Assembly (NCBI RefSeq): GCF_024054565.1
Contig: NZ_JAMXLR010000043.1
Coordinates: 1 to 64,000, forward strand
From: Aeoliella straminimaris
GTDB taxonomy: Bacteria; Planctomycetota; Planctomycetia; Pirellulales; Lacipirellulaceae
Direction of reading: 5' to 3'
DNA length: 64,000 nt
How positions within the stretch are numbered: position 1 is the stretch's first letter; each line of letters opens with the position of its first letter. The position numbers and the translations under genes were made by a program. The notes beneath the pieces were generated by a model that ran no database searches, was not told the origin of the DNA, and was given only the letters and a program-made list of their open reading frames with translations. This document shows positions 1-12,471 of the stretch, piece by piece.

Positions 1-191
1 CGGCGCTCCTCCCCGTACGGCGCTCCGCCAACAAAACAACAACCGCAAAGTGACAAGTGGGGATGCCTCTTTGTGCTGGCAGTTCTCCTTGGTCCTATCG
101 TGGCTAATATATTCTATAGCCTATGGAGGTAGCCCTTCGATGCGGGCGGTCAGGTTGCCAAACAAGGTTCGGTTGGCGAAACTTGTTTACT
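1..191. other. Leader region without a supported gene
   Basis: I see no protein-coding gene here. The 9-mer CGGCGCTCC occurs twice (1-9 and 18-26). The frame of the next gene stays open upstream of its chosen ATG, but that part does not resemble a dioxygenase N-terminus. Confidence 0.5.
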
Positions 192-1214
192 ATGAGCAAT
201 TCAACACTCCGTCCCATCGAAATCGACGCCGCCTGGAAGGGCGACGAGCTACTCGACCGTCCAGAGTGGGACTATCGATTCACGTCCGAAGAAATCGACG
301 AGCTGCTGACGGCCGCCCGTCAGATGCAGATCCGGGAGGACACCACGGAGGTGGTGCCCGACCGGATTGGACTGCCGCGGCTTGCCCCGCGACTCGAGCA
401 GATTCAAGAGTTGCTCGAGCAGGGAGCGGGAGCGGTCCGCATTACAGGTTTTCCGGGCGAAGACGTCAGCCTCGATTGCGCTCGCTGTGCGTTTTGGGCC
501 GTGTCTCGCCATATCGGCACGCCCGTCTCGCAAAGCGCGAATGGCGAGAAGATCTTCAGCGTTCGAGATGCCGGGTTCGCAAGCGACGATAAACGGGCCC
601 GCGGTCCCAATACACGCAAGCCACTCAGCTTTCATACGGATCGTTGCGACGTGATTGGCTTTCACTGTTACCGCCAGGCCCAGTCCGGCGGCGAGAACCA
701 ACTCGTCAGTTCCGTGGCGATCTACAATCACCTGCTGAACCAACGCCCCGACCTGGTGGAAGTGCTGATGCAGCCTTATTGGTACCAGCGGCACAACGTC
801 GATACCGGCAATGCGATGGCTTTTTGCGAGCAACCCATCTTTTCGATCCACGAGGGCTACTTTGCTGCAAGTCTGATGCGAGTCCTGATCGACAGGGCGT
901 ACGCCAGCGGCGAAACGCCCGAGATGACTCCCCTGCAGCGCGAAGCACTCGATACGATTCAGCAGGTCGCCGAGTCGCCCGAGTTCCATTGCACCTTCCG
1001 GCAGGAGCCGGGTGAGATGTTGTTCTTGAACAACTTCGTGACGCTGCATCGCCGCACCGCCTTCACCGATTACAGCGAGCCCGATCGCAAACGCCACCTG
1101 CTGCGCATTTGGCTCTCAGTGCCCAACTCGCGGCCCTTGGATCCTAGGTTTGCCGCCAACTACGGGGCAACGGCCGCAGGTGCCATTCGTGGCGGAATGA
1201 AACCCGCTAGCTAA
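192..1214 (+). CDS. TauD/clavaminate-synthase-like Fe(II)/2-oxoglutarate dioxygenase
   Basis: A 340-aa protein of the TauD/CAS-like oxygenase family, which use Fe(II) and 2-oxoglutarate to oxidise small molecules. The HxD iron motif appears as FHTDRCD about 45% into the protein. The distal His and the Arg that would bind 2-oxoglutarate are visible near the C-terminus in LHRRTAFTD and RHLLRIW. I chose the ATG at 192 because the 23 upstream in-frame codons look non-native (Arg/Cys-rich). The gene stands alone, 109 bp before uvrC. The substrate cannot be read from the sequence; planctomycetes carry many uncharacterised members. The family call is firm and the specificity is open. Confidence 0.85.
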   Translation: MSNSTLRPIEIDAAWKGDELLDRPEWDYRFTSEEIDELLTAARQMQIREDTTEVVPDRIGLPRLAPRLEQIQELLEQGAGAVRITGFPGEDVSLDCARCAFWAVSRHIGTPVSQSANGEKIFSVRDAGFASDDKRARGPNTRKPLSFHTDRCDVIGFHCYRQAQSGGENQLVSSVAIYNHLLNQRPDLVEVLMQPYWYQRHNVDTGNAMAFCEQPIFSIHEGYFAASLMRVLIDRAYASGETPEMTPLQREALDTIQQVAESPEFHCTFRQEPGEMLFLNNFVTLHRRTAFTDYSEPDRKRHLLRIWLSVPNSRPLDPRFAANYGATAAGAIRGGMKPAS

Positions 1215-1323
1215 CCGCAATGCGTAAGACCGTGCGGAAGCGCCACAACGCCACGCTCCTCTAGCCTCTCAGCCGCCCTCCGCCTAAGGTTAACAGGGAT
1301 AGCTGTAACCTGGACGACTGAAC

Positions 1324-2754
1324 ATGGCGGACAACCCTACTGGCGAACCTTCTGCAAATGAAGCGGCTGACGGCGGGCTCATCGAGTCGACCCCGGCCGG
1401 CGATACCGGTGCGCCTGCAGTGGAGTTGCCCAAGTCGCAGGCGGAATTCTTTGCCCGGGCGGCGGACAAGGTTCGCAGCAAGTTCCCCACCACGCCGGGT
1501 GTCTACCTGTTCCAGGACCAGCAGGGGCGGGTCATCTACATCGGCAAGGCGAAAAATCTCAAGGCCCGGGCCGGCAGCTATTTCCTGCAGGCGGCCGCCG
1601 ACGAGCGCCGCACCGCTCAGCTGGTCCGCGAGGCGTACGACATCGACTTCCTGGAAGCCGAAAGCGAGGTCGACGCCCTGCTGATGGAAGCCCGGCTGAT
1701 CAAGGACATCCAGCCGAAGTTCAACCAGGAACTCCGCGACGACAAGACGTTCCCATACCTGCAGGTGACCACGCACGAAGACTTCCCCCGCGTCGAAATC
1801 ACCCGCGAGCCGAAGTCGTCGGGCGTGAAGCTGTACGGACCATTTACCAACGTCAGCAGCTTGCGGGGTGCCCTGCAGGTACTGCAACGGGTGTTCAAGT
1901 TCCGCACCTGCTCGCTCGACATCGACGACGGCGACGAGCGGTGGCGCTGGTTCCGCCCTTGCCTGCTGGCGTCGATCGATCAATGCACCGCGCCGTGCAA
2001 CCTGCGGATCAGCAAGGAAGAGTACCGCAAAGACATCAAGCGCCTGCGGATGTTCCTGGACGGCAACCGCAAGTCGCTGGTCAAAGAGATGCAGAAGGAA
2101 ATGCAGCAGGCCAGCAGTGAATTGAAGTTCGAGAAGGCAGCCCGACTGCGCGATGAGATTCAACTGCTCGAACGCGTGAAGGAACGGGGCGACCTGGAGC
2201 AGCACGAACAACCTGAAGTGTTCTACATCGATCCCAAGAAGGGTCTCACCGGGCTGAGAAAGATACTGGGTCTGGCTGAGACCCCGCGAACCATCGAGGG
2301 GGTCGACATCGCTCACCTGGGCGGCAGCGAGACGGTCGCCAGTTTGGTGCAGTTCATCGACGGCCTGCCGTTCAAGCCGGGCTATCGGCGGTTCCGCATT
2401 CGCGAAGTCCAGGGCATCGACGACTATGCCAGCATCCGCGAAGTGGTCGCCCGTCGTTTTCGTGGGTTGCAGGAAGCCGAGCAAGTCTTTCCCGACATCC
2501 TGCTGATCGATGGCGGCAAAGGCCAACTCGGCCGCGGTATGGAGGCGTTTCGCTCGCTTGGCATCGAGCCGCCCACGGTGTTGTCGCTGGCCAAGAAGGA
2601 AGAGCTGATCTACGTGGCCGGCCGCGACGAGCCTTTGCGTCTCAGCCGCCATGCCTACGCGCTGCGGCTGTTGCAATACGTCCGCGACGAGTCGCACCGC
2701 TTCGCCCAGCACTATCACCACCTGCTCCGCCGCAAGCGGACGCTGGGCGAATAA
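1324..2754 (+). CDS. uvrC: Excinuclease ABC subunit C lacking the C-terminal HhH domain
   Basis: UvrC makes the dual incisions of nucleotide excision repair. This 476-aa protein has an N-terminal low-complexity tail (about 45 aa), a GIY-YIG nuclease domain (TTPGVYLF, then VIYIGKAKNLKAR), the UvrB-binding UVR motif near residue 250 (ELKFEKAARLRDEI), and the RNase H-like second nuclease domain with its acidic and His residues (GVDIAHLGG, LLIDGGKGQL, VRDESHRFA). It ends about 20 residues after RDESH, so the tandem helix-hairpin-helix module of classical UvrC (about 600 aa in E. coli) is missing. The stop is followed after 8 bp by the end of a convergent gene, so the short end is not a split frame visible here. 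Confidence 0.9.
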   Translation: MADNPTGEPSANEAADGGLIESTPAGDTGAPAVELPKSQAEFFARAADKVRSKFPTTPGVYLFQDQQGRVIYIGKAKNLKARAGSYFLQAAADERRTAQLVREAYDIDFLEAESEVDALLMEARLIKDIQPKFNQELRDDKTFPYLQVTTHEDFPRVEITREPKSSGVKLYGPFTNVSSLRGALQVLQRVFKFRTCSLDIDDGDERWRWFRPCLLASIDQCTAPCNLRISKEEYRKDIKRLRMFLDGNRKSLVKEMQKEMQQASSELKFEKAARLRDEIQLLERVKERGDLEQHEQPEVFYIDPKKGLTGLRKILGLAETPRTIEGVDIAHLGGSETVASLVQFIDGLPFKPGYRRFRIREVQGIDDYASIREVVARRFRGLQEAEQVFPDILLIDGGKGQLGRGMEAFRSLGIEPPTVLSLAKKEELIYVAGRDEPLRLSRHAYALRLLQYVRDESHRFAQHYHHLLRRKRTLGE

Positions 2755-2762
2755 CTGCTCGA

Positions 2763-4781
2763 TTACTCGCCGCCGGCCTGCACGCCCGTGCCGCTGGCCC
2801 ACCGCACGCCTGCCGCGATCAGATGGTTGGGGCCATCGAGCTTCTCGGGGTGAGGGCTGTAGCAGATCACGCGGCCTTCGCCATGCATCGAGCGAACAAT
2901 GGCGTGCGTGTGGGGCATCACCTCGGCCACCGCGCCCCGTTTGCCAATGCCACTCTGGTAGCTCGCCAGCACCTCATAAGCAGGCAGTTCCGCATCCAGC
3001 CCGCGAACCAGCAGTGGCCCCTGTGCATAGTGAACTTCGGCCGCGGGATTGGGATGCGTGAGAGCCTCCTGCCCCGACTGGGTGAGCCCCAGGTGCACGG
3101 TGCCGGTACCTCGATCCCAGTGGGTGCGGTCCCAGACCCGGGCGTTCAAGATGCCCAGCGACCAGGAATAGTGCGTGGTTGCCAGGTAGGAGCCAGCACA
3201 GATGCCGACGTACCCCCCGCCCGCTTGGACGAACTCTCGCACCCGGCTAAGCCCAGCATCCTGCAGGTGGCTCGACTGCGAACTCGCACTCCCGCCCGGC
3301 ATGATCAGCACATCGAATCGCTTTAACACGCCGGAACGAATCTGCTCGGGCGTGACCCGTTCGGCGGCGAAACCACTCTTTTGAGTGAGAATCCGCAACA
3401 GGTTTTTCGGTCCATTGGCCGAACCATCGCTGTGGTCGTAAATCGCAACGCGGGCCAGGTCCGACTTGGCCGCGTTGTCGTAGGCCACCAGCTTGCCTTC
3501 GGTGGCTGTGAGCTTGGCTTGCTCGATCTCGGCGAGCATGGCTTGATAGCAGGCGTCGGCCAGCTCGCTATGCAGCGCATCGACCTGCGAGTCGTCCACT
3601 TGCGAGTCGGCCCACTCCTCGCGGGCTGCGGAAACTCTCTGCAGGTGCTTGGCCTCCAGCGGAAGCACATCCTGCCAGACGTCGGCCAGCCCTTGGGTGC
3701 GGATCTGCCCTGGCTGTCGCGCGCGATTGATGTCGTACAGCGTACGGGGCAGTTCGCAAAGCTCCGCTCCTTTGGCACCTTCCAACGGATCGGCCACCAC
3801 CGACTGCGTGGGAAAACAGGGCACCGCGATCGATAGCTTGGGATCGCCCAGCATCACCCACATGGTCGTCAGGCGAGGGTCCTCGCCAGGGCGGACACCA
3901 TGAAACACGGCGGCCGACACCGTTTTGTTGTGACTGATCGAGGTCCGATTGCAGATGGCGGGCGGCATCTCGCTGGCGTCGCTATTCAGCGACCCGGGCA
4001 CAGCCGCGCCGGTGTCGTCCATCAGGTCGCGAGTGAATCGCTGCACGACAGTCTGCGTGTCGAGCTTGCCAGCTCCACAACTGGCCAGCAACTCGCTAGC
4101 TCGCACGTAGCGTTTGCCGGCGGTAAGTGCGCCGACGCTCTCCACCGCAGGACAGGCGGGCAGGTCGTGGGCCGTGGTGGCGAAATTGGTGCGGACGATG
4201 TAGCCGTCCGGGGCAATCTGGGCGTCGTTGGCATCGAACATCTTATAGGTGCGGGCCCCTACTTCGAACATGACCGCGCCACCGGCGGCGTCGATTACGC
4301 CAAAATTACCGCGGGTCTTGCGGCCCGTCTTATTGGTGGCTTCCAGCAACCGCTGCACGTCCTCGACTTTGGCGCACGTGAGCAGAGCCTGCTTGATGAA
4401 GCCACCGTTGCCAGGTCCCTTACGCGGCTTCGGTCCTTGGAGGAGATCCCTGCTCAGCGAATTCTCGATGCAAAGTCCCGCTTCGTTGACCCCCATCCAA
4501 GCCGCCGCACGCTTGCCGGCATCCGCCACCGCCACGGCCCGATAGCGACCCTCGCTCAGCAGGGCAACTTCGTTGCGTGGCTTGTCGGCACAGTCGCGGT
4601 TTTTCCACAGAATCGGACGCCCGTCGACGGTCGCGCGACCACTGATGACGGCCGTGGTACACGCCAGCAAGTCGGCGCAACCCGCCCAACAACTGAGGAC
4701 TAGCAACGTAGCGGCACACCAGTAACGCGCCGCGCGGATTGAGCGTGGGAACACTTGGATCTTCCTTGCGTTGAGGTCCAT
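2763..4781 (-). CDS. Secreted Ntn-hydrolase (C45-like) fused to a BPL_N/glutamine-amidotransferase-like domain
   Basis: A 672-aa exported protein of two parts. Residues 1-40 form a signal sequence, followed directly by Cys41 (LLACTTAVISG). Together with the downstream WKNRD and NEAGLCIENS stretches, this is the pattern of C45/choloylglycine-type N-terminal nucleophile amidohydrolases, in which a processed Cys becomes the nucleophile. From about residue 430 a class I amidotransferase-like domain of the BPL_N type starts: LIMPGGSASS, the nucleophile-elbow-like GICAGSYLA, and YSPHPEKLDG near the end. The combination suggests a periplasmic amide hydrolase with a second regulatory or catalytic lobe. 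Substrate unknown. The gene is convergent with uvrC, 8 bp from its stop. Confidence 0.75.
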   Translation of the reverse strand: MDLNARKIQVFPRSIRAARYWCAATLLVLSCWAGCADLLACTTAVISGRATVDGRPILWKNRDCADKPRNEVALLSEGRYRAVAVADAGKRAAAWMGVNEAGLCIENSLSRDLLQGPKPRKGPGNGGFIKQALLTCAKVEDVQRLLEATNKTGRKTRGNFGVIDAAGGAVMFEVGARTYKMFDANDAQIAPDGYIVRTNFATTAHDLPACPAVESVGALTAGKRYVRASELLASCGAGKLDTQTVVQRFTRDLMDDTGAAVPGSLNSDASEMPPAICNRTSISHNKTVSAAVFHGVRPGEDPRLTTMWVMLGDPKLSIAVPCFPTQSVVADPLEGAKGAELCELPRTLYDINRARQPGQIRTQGLADVWQDVLPLEAKHLQRVSAAREEWADSQVDDSQVDALHSELADACYQAMLAEIEQAKLTATEGKLVAYDNAAKSDLARVAIYDHSDGSANGPKNLLRILTQKSGFAAERVTPEQIRSGVLKRFDVLIMPGGSASSQSSHLQDAGLSRVREFVQAGGGYVGICAGSYLATTHYSWSLGILNARVWDRTHWDRGTGTVHLGLTQSGQEALTHPNPAAEVHYAQGPLLVRGLDAELPAYEVLASYQSGIGKRGAVAEVMPHTHAIVRSMHGEGRVICYSPHPEKLDGPNHLIAAGVRWASGTGVQAGGE

Positions 4782-4978
4782 GCTGCTCCGCGTCGGGAGG
4801 CCGTGGGGCAGTTGGTCCGTTGGGAAGGGTGCCTGTCTGGGCCACTGGGGTGGGAACTACAGTCTACCAGATGTTGGGGAGTCACCAGGAATACTAAAAA
4901 TGCAGCGAATGGTCGAATTGTACAGGCTGCGAAACGGCGGGGTTTCCTGCCCACACAGCCCCTCAAGCGGCCAAATCC

Positions 4979-5090
4979 GTGGGAAACGTGCCCTAAGTGC
5001 TTGCATTCACCCCACCGACCGTTATGATTGGTGGCAGCACGTGGGAATCGTGCCCCAGCGGGCCAAGATTCCCGCATTGCGACTGGGAAA
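4979..5090 (+). promoter_or_regulatory. Repeated TGGGAA boxes upstream of the MraZ-like gene
   Basis: The 15-mer GTGGGAA(A/T)CGTGCCC occurs at 4979-4993 and 5041-5055 with one mismatch, 62 bp apart. A shorter TGGGAAA lies at 5084-5090. MraZ proteins are known in other bacteria to bind repeated TGGG-containing boxes in front of their own gene, so these are candidate autoregulatory sites. Seen: the repeats. Inferred: MraZ binding. Confidence 0.45.
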
Positions 5091-5167
5091 TCCGCCCACC
5101 AAGGCAACGAAAGGAGTCGAACTCACAACGCGTGGCCGCCGGACGGTTAGCACGCACGATTACTGCC

Positions 5168-5662
5168 ATGCCGTCTGTCGAAGGTCTCTTACTCGGTGAA
5201 GTCGCCCGCACGCTCGACGACCGTTTTCGGTTGTCGCTGCCCAACGAGCTGGTGAGTGGCTTGGTTGAGAGTGAGACGAAGAATGCCACCTGCCTGCTGG
5301 CCAAGGAACGCCCGGGCTGCTTGAGCCTGTGGAATCTCGACCGTTGGCAGAAGCATCTCGACGACGGTGTTGCGCTGGTGAAAAGCAAGATCGAAGCCGG
5401 CAAGCTCGACGGTCGCGTGGCCGAAGTGCAGCAGCTCGGAAGACTGCTGTCGACGCGCCACCGCGAAATCCCGCTCGCCGGGCGTGGCCGACTGGTCATC
5501 CCCGAGGGCTTTCGCGAGTTCCTGGGAGTGGAGGCCGGCGGCAACGTGATGCTGGTAGGAGCCGCCGTGTGCGTCGAGATCTGGAATCCCGACCACTGGT
5601 CCACCGCCATTGGCGACCAGATGCCGACGTTCCGCGAATTGTTCGATCAACTGTCCAGTTAA
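5168..5662 (+). CDS. mraZ: MraZ-like transcription regulator (orphan, outside a dcw cluster)
   Basis: A 164-aa protein with two SpoVT-AbrB-type half repeats as in MraZ. The first carries the conserved DxxxR core (TLDDRFRLSLP). The second is recognisable (RGRLVIPEGFREFLGV), but its usual Asp is replaced (LAGRGR). In most bacteria mraZ opens the division/cell-wall cluster and is followed by rsmH. Here it stands alone, followed by a convergent LRR gene, which fits the reduced division gene set of planctomycetes. The ATG at 5168 puts GLLLGEVARTLDD where MraZ normally begins. An AAAGGAG at 5110 lies too far upstream to serve it. Confidence 0.75.
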   Translation: MPSVEGLLLGEVARTLDDRFRLSLPNELVSGLVESETKNATCLLAKERPGCLSLWNLDRWQKHLDDGVALVKSKIEAGKLDGRVAEVQQLGRLLSTRHREIPLAGRGRLVIPEGFREFLGVEAGGNVMLVGAAVCVEIWNPDHWSTAIGDQMPTFRELFDQLSS

Positions 5663-5698
5663 CCCACCCCCAGTTAACCCACATCAAGAACCACCCTC

Positions 5699-5715
5699 GC
5701 CGAGCTTGTCTCGGC
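5699..5715. terminator. Small hairpin between convergent genes
   Basis: A perfect 6-bp stem GCCGAG/CTCGGC with a 5-nt loop, 36 bp after the mraZ-like stop and before the end of the convergent LRR gene. No T-tract follows on either strand, so it is only a weak terminator candidate. A short direct repeat, CAGTTAACCCAC, lies just before it (about 5656-5682). Confidence 0.3.
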
Positions 5716-5827
5716 AATAACCACGCCCAGTTATCCTTAGCGTGACGCGTTGTTACCCCGTCCGTTGTCACCCGGCGCGGGATGCAAGTCGCCGTGTAAC
5801 GCAATCGCGAAGAGAGCTGGGCGTGGT

Positions 5828-7000
5828 TTATTCTTGCGCGTTCTGCCCCTCCAACTGCAGCTGCATCTCGCGATAGCTCGCAAACATCTGCTGGTGGTTT
5901 TGAATCATGCTCAGGGCTATCGCACGCGAGCGATTGCCCACCTGACTCCAGCTATTTCTATCGATCCCCAGTCGCTGTTCACGAACCAGAAGATTGGCCG
6001 CCGGGTGTACTTGAAAAAATTGGTCGACTGCCAACTCACTATCTAATTGGTGGAAATTCACACCAAGGCCGGTCAATCGCGGCAATTTAGCATCGCCGGA
6101 GATTGCACTGAGCGTTATGCGTGTCCCGGCGATGTTCAAGAAAGTCAGCTTCGAAAGAGCCAGGACGTGGGGTATTCCTGCATTGGTCACCAGAGTCGAA
6201 CTCAGATCCAGATGCGATAACGACTCGGCCGCGGCCAGTTCTACGAGCCACTCGTCGCTGATCGCAGTGCGACTCAGATTGAGCTGCTCGAGCCGAGTAT
6301 TTTCAGCCACGGCGCGCAGCCCGGCTCGCGTAAGCGACGTCGAGTTGAGGTCCAGCTTCTTGAGCCGAGTAAAGGAGGTGGGCTTGGCCAAGCGGGCAAA
6401 ACCTGTCCCATCCATCAGGCAGCCCTGCAGGCGGAGATGCTCGAGCGCAGGCAGCGAACCTAGCACCTGCAACGTCGAATCGTCCAGGCCCGCGTGAGCG
6501 AGCGAGAAACTTTGTAGCCGAGGCAGGCGTTGGAGGCAGACCAGATCTCTGGAACCAAGGTTTGCGCCACTAATCTCGATGGCCCGCAAGGTTTTTATTC
6601 GACACAGAGTCTCCAATCCCTGCCCACCAAACTGCGCGACGCGGACCGCGACTCTTTCGATATGGCGATTCTGGACCAGCTTGCCGGCATCTGCATCGGC
6701 AAACGCACCTGTCAATTCGACTTCTCGCAGTTGCGGCAGGCGGCGGATCCAATGGAACTCGCCCGGAACCGAGGCAAACGTGACGCGATCGAAGTAGTGC
6801 GGCCCCAATCGCTCGCGGAGCCAGGGGTAGCCGGTGCTCTCTTCGATCTTCACCCAGCCGCCAGCGGCTTCGATGGCAGCGACGGCCCGTTGCTGGTCAA
6901 CAGCACTGCGATGCCAGATGGCGAACATGGCCACCACCAGGCACAGTAACGTGATCAGGACGGCGGCCGTGCGGAGCGAGAATCGCGGCACCAGTCGCAT
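5828..7000 (-). CDS. Membrane-anchored leucine-rich-repeat protein
   Basis: A 390-aa protein. An N-terminal transmembrane anchor spans about residues 10-28 (AAVLITLLCLVVAMFAIW). A short extracytoplasmic stretch and then roughly eight leucine-rich repeats follow between about residues 90 and 335, in the ribonuclease-inhibitor-like form common in planctomycetes (for example LKKLDLNSTSLTRAGL, LEQLNLSRTAISDEWL, LSHLDLSSTLVTNAGI). LRR arrays are protein-interaction surfaces; the partner is unknown. It is the last gene of a likely pyrG-DUF1844-LRR transcription unit (25-bp gap). Confidence 0.8.
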   Translation of the reverse strand: MRLVPRFSLRTAAVLITLLCLVVAMFAIWHRSAVDQQRAVAAIEAAGGWVKIEESTGYPWLRERLGPHYFDRVTFASVPGEFHWIRRLPQLREVELTGAFADADAGKLVQNRHIERVAVRVAQFGGQGLETLCRIKTLRAIEISGANLGSRDLVCLQRLPRLQSFSLAHAGLDDSTLQVLGSLPALEHLRLQGCLMDGTGFARLAKPTSFTRLKKLDLNSTSLTRAGLRAVAENTRLEQLNLSRTAISDEWLVELAAAESLSHLDLSSTLVTNAGIPHVLALSKLTFLNIAGTRITLSAISGDAKLPRLTGLGVNFHQLDSELAVDQFFQVHPAANLLVREQRLGIDRNSWSQVGNRSRAIALSMIQNHQQMFASYREMQLQLEGQNAQE

Positions 7001-7025
7001 GGCATCCGTTCCTGCGTGGGGGGGA

Positions 7026-7469
7026 CTAGCCTTCCGTTGACCCTGGGTTGGTAGGCGGCGGACCCGCCGAGCTTTTCGGCATCTGCACGAACGCCATCTT
7101 CAACGTGTGCAGCAATTCGCCCACGCCTGCGGTTTCCTCGTCCGACACATTGCCTTTAGTCAGCTCGCACAGCATTTCGATGGTGTCGATCAGGTACTTG
7201 GCCTGATTGCGGCGGGGCGTCACCTCGCCGGTCAGCGGGTGCGGCATCTGTCCCAGGGCCATCATGGCCTCGGTGGCCAGCGTGGAAATGAGCACCGTAA
7301 ACGAGGCCGGCGGCATGGGCGGGTCGACATCGCTCGCGGCGCCGGCCGGCTGTTCCGCGGGAGCTTCGCCCGCTGGCGGATGTTCACTGGCTGCTTTGGC
7401 GGCTTCGCGTTCGGCCTCGACCTGCGACTTCCAGTCCTCGTCGATAATGATCTTTTTTTCTTCAGACAT
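7026..7469 (-). CDS. DUF1844 domain protein
   Basis: A 147-aa cytoplasmic protein. A charged and Pro/Ala-rich N-terminus (residues 1-50) leads into the DUF1844 helical domain (residues 53-125: FTVLISTLATEAMMALGQ, then the Q-K-LIDTIEMLCELTKGN helix). The domain is widespread in planctomycetes and has no established function. The gene starts 9 bp after the pyrG stop and is probably co-transcribed and translationally coupled with it. Confidence 0.8.
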   Translation of the reverse strand: MSEEKKIIIDEDWKSQVEAEREAAKAASEHPPAGEAPAEQPAGAASDVDPPMPPASFTVLISTLATEAMMALGQMPHPLTGEVTPRRNQAKYLIDTIEMLCELTKGNVSDEETAGVGELLHTLKMAFVQMPKSSAGPPPTNPGSTEG

Positions 7470-7478
7470 CGTTACAAA

Positions 7479-11432
<3,954 letters not shown>

Positions 11433-11585
11433 ATCGGCCATTCGCTGACCACAAGGCATCCGTCGGTCGCGGCTACGCCCTGGAGCGGGTTTGCCGCCAA
11501 TGCCACTGGGCGTGACAAAATCCCATGGTCGCGCGCCTGGGGGCCAACTAAATTGTGTCTTTTTCATCCCCCTCAGGAAGCCACA

Positions 11586-12437
11586 ATGAAGCTGCACTGT
11601 ATTGCTGTAATGGTACTTTTGTCCTTCGCCGCCGGTGTGGCTGGCGCAAGCGAGCGGCTGACTGGCATTGCCTGTCGTTCTGTGCACCTGCAGTACCCGG
11701 GCCCCGAGTCGGTGCTGTTTTACAACGAGATGACGGTCAAGAAATCGGCACCGGGCAGCTACTTCATGGCCTGCGGCTTTGGCGGCGGGTATTTCGGTAT
11801 TCAGCAATTGGCCGACGATCGCAAGCTGGTTCTCTTCTCGGTATGGGAACCGGGCAATCAGAACGATCCCAACGTCACGCCGGAGGATCGCCGGGTGAAG
11901 GAACTGGGCCACGGCGAGGGAGTGCGCGTCAAGCGTTTTGGCGGTGAGGGCACCGGTGGCCAGTCGTTTTATGACTTCGACTGGAAGCTCGGCACCACCT
12001 ACCGGTTTGTGGTCACCGCGCGGGTGGACGAAGGTCGCACCATCTACACGGGTTACTTCCACATTCCCGAACAGGAGCGTTGGCAACAGATGGCTGTGTT
12101 TTCCACGCCCACCAACGGCCGCCTGCTTCGTGGTTACAACTCGTTTGTGGAGGACTTCCGGCGGAACCGAGATTCCACCACGCACACGCGAAAAGCAGCG
12201 TACGGCAATGGCTGGGTGCAAACGGCCGAGGGCGACTGGCATCCGCTAGCCACCGCCAAGTTTACGGCCGACTCGAACCGATCGACCAACATCGACGCGG
12301 GCCTGGCCGATGGTCGGTATTTCCTGGCCACTGGTGGCGACATCTCCAACGAGGGAGTGCCGCTGTGGAAGAATGTCGATGCACCGGAGTCGGAGGCCAA
12401 ACCACCGCAAAACCTGCCCAAGCAGGCAGCCGAGTAG
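11586..12437 (+). CDS. Secreted DUF3472 protein
   Basis: A 283-aa protein with a clear signal peptide (residues 1-20, ending AGA). The rest matches the DUF3472 pattern: an early YPGPESVLFYNEMTV segment, GGYFGIQ, LFSVWEP, and a long beta-rich body with WQQMAVFSTPT. DUF3472 domains are typical of planctomycete secreted proteins and resemble concanavalin-like carbohydrate-binding folds, but no activity is established. AGGAAG lies 5-6 nt before the ATG. It lies 153 bp after the acyltransferase in the same orientation; co-transcription is uncertain. Confidence 0.75.
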   Translation: MKLHCIAVMVLLSFAAGVAGASERLTGIACRSVHLQYPGPESVLFYNEMTVKKSAPGSYFMACGFGGGYFGIQQLADDRKLVLFSVWEPGNQNDPNVTPEDRRVKELGHGEGVRVKRFGGEGTGGQSFYDFDWKLGTTYRFVVTARVDEGRTIYTGYFHIPEQERWQQMAVFSTPTNGRLLRGYNSFVEDFRRNRDSTTHTRKAAYGNGWVQTAEGDWHPLATAKFTADSNRSTNIDAGLADGRYFLATGGDISNEGVPLWKNVDAPESEAKPPQNLPKQAAE

Positions 12438-12471
12438 GTTGCACCGCGAGCGTGCCGAGCGGCCGCCGAGT

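Noticed and set aside
1261..2802. 513-aa open frame on the minus strand opposite uvrC
   Set aside because: The plus strand encodes an unmistakable UvrC; the antisense frame shows no family motif and arises from GC-rich third positions.
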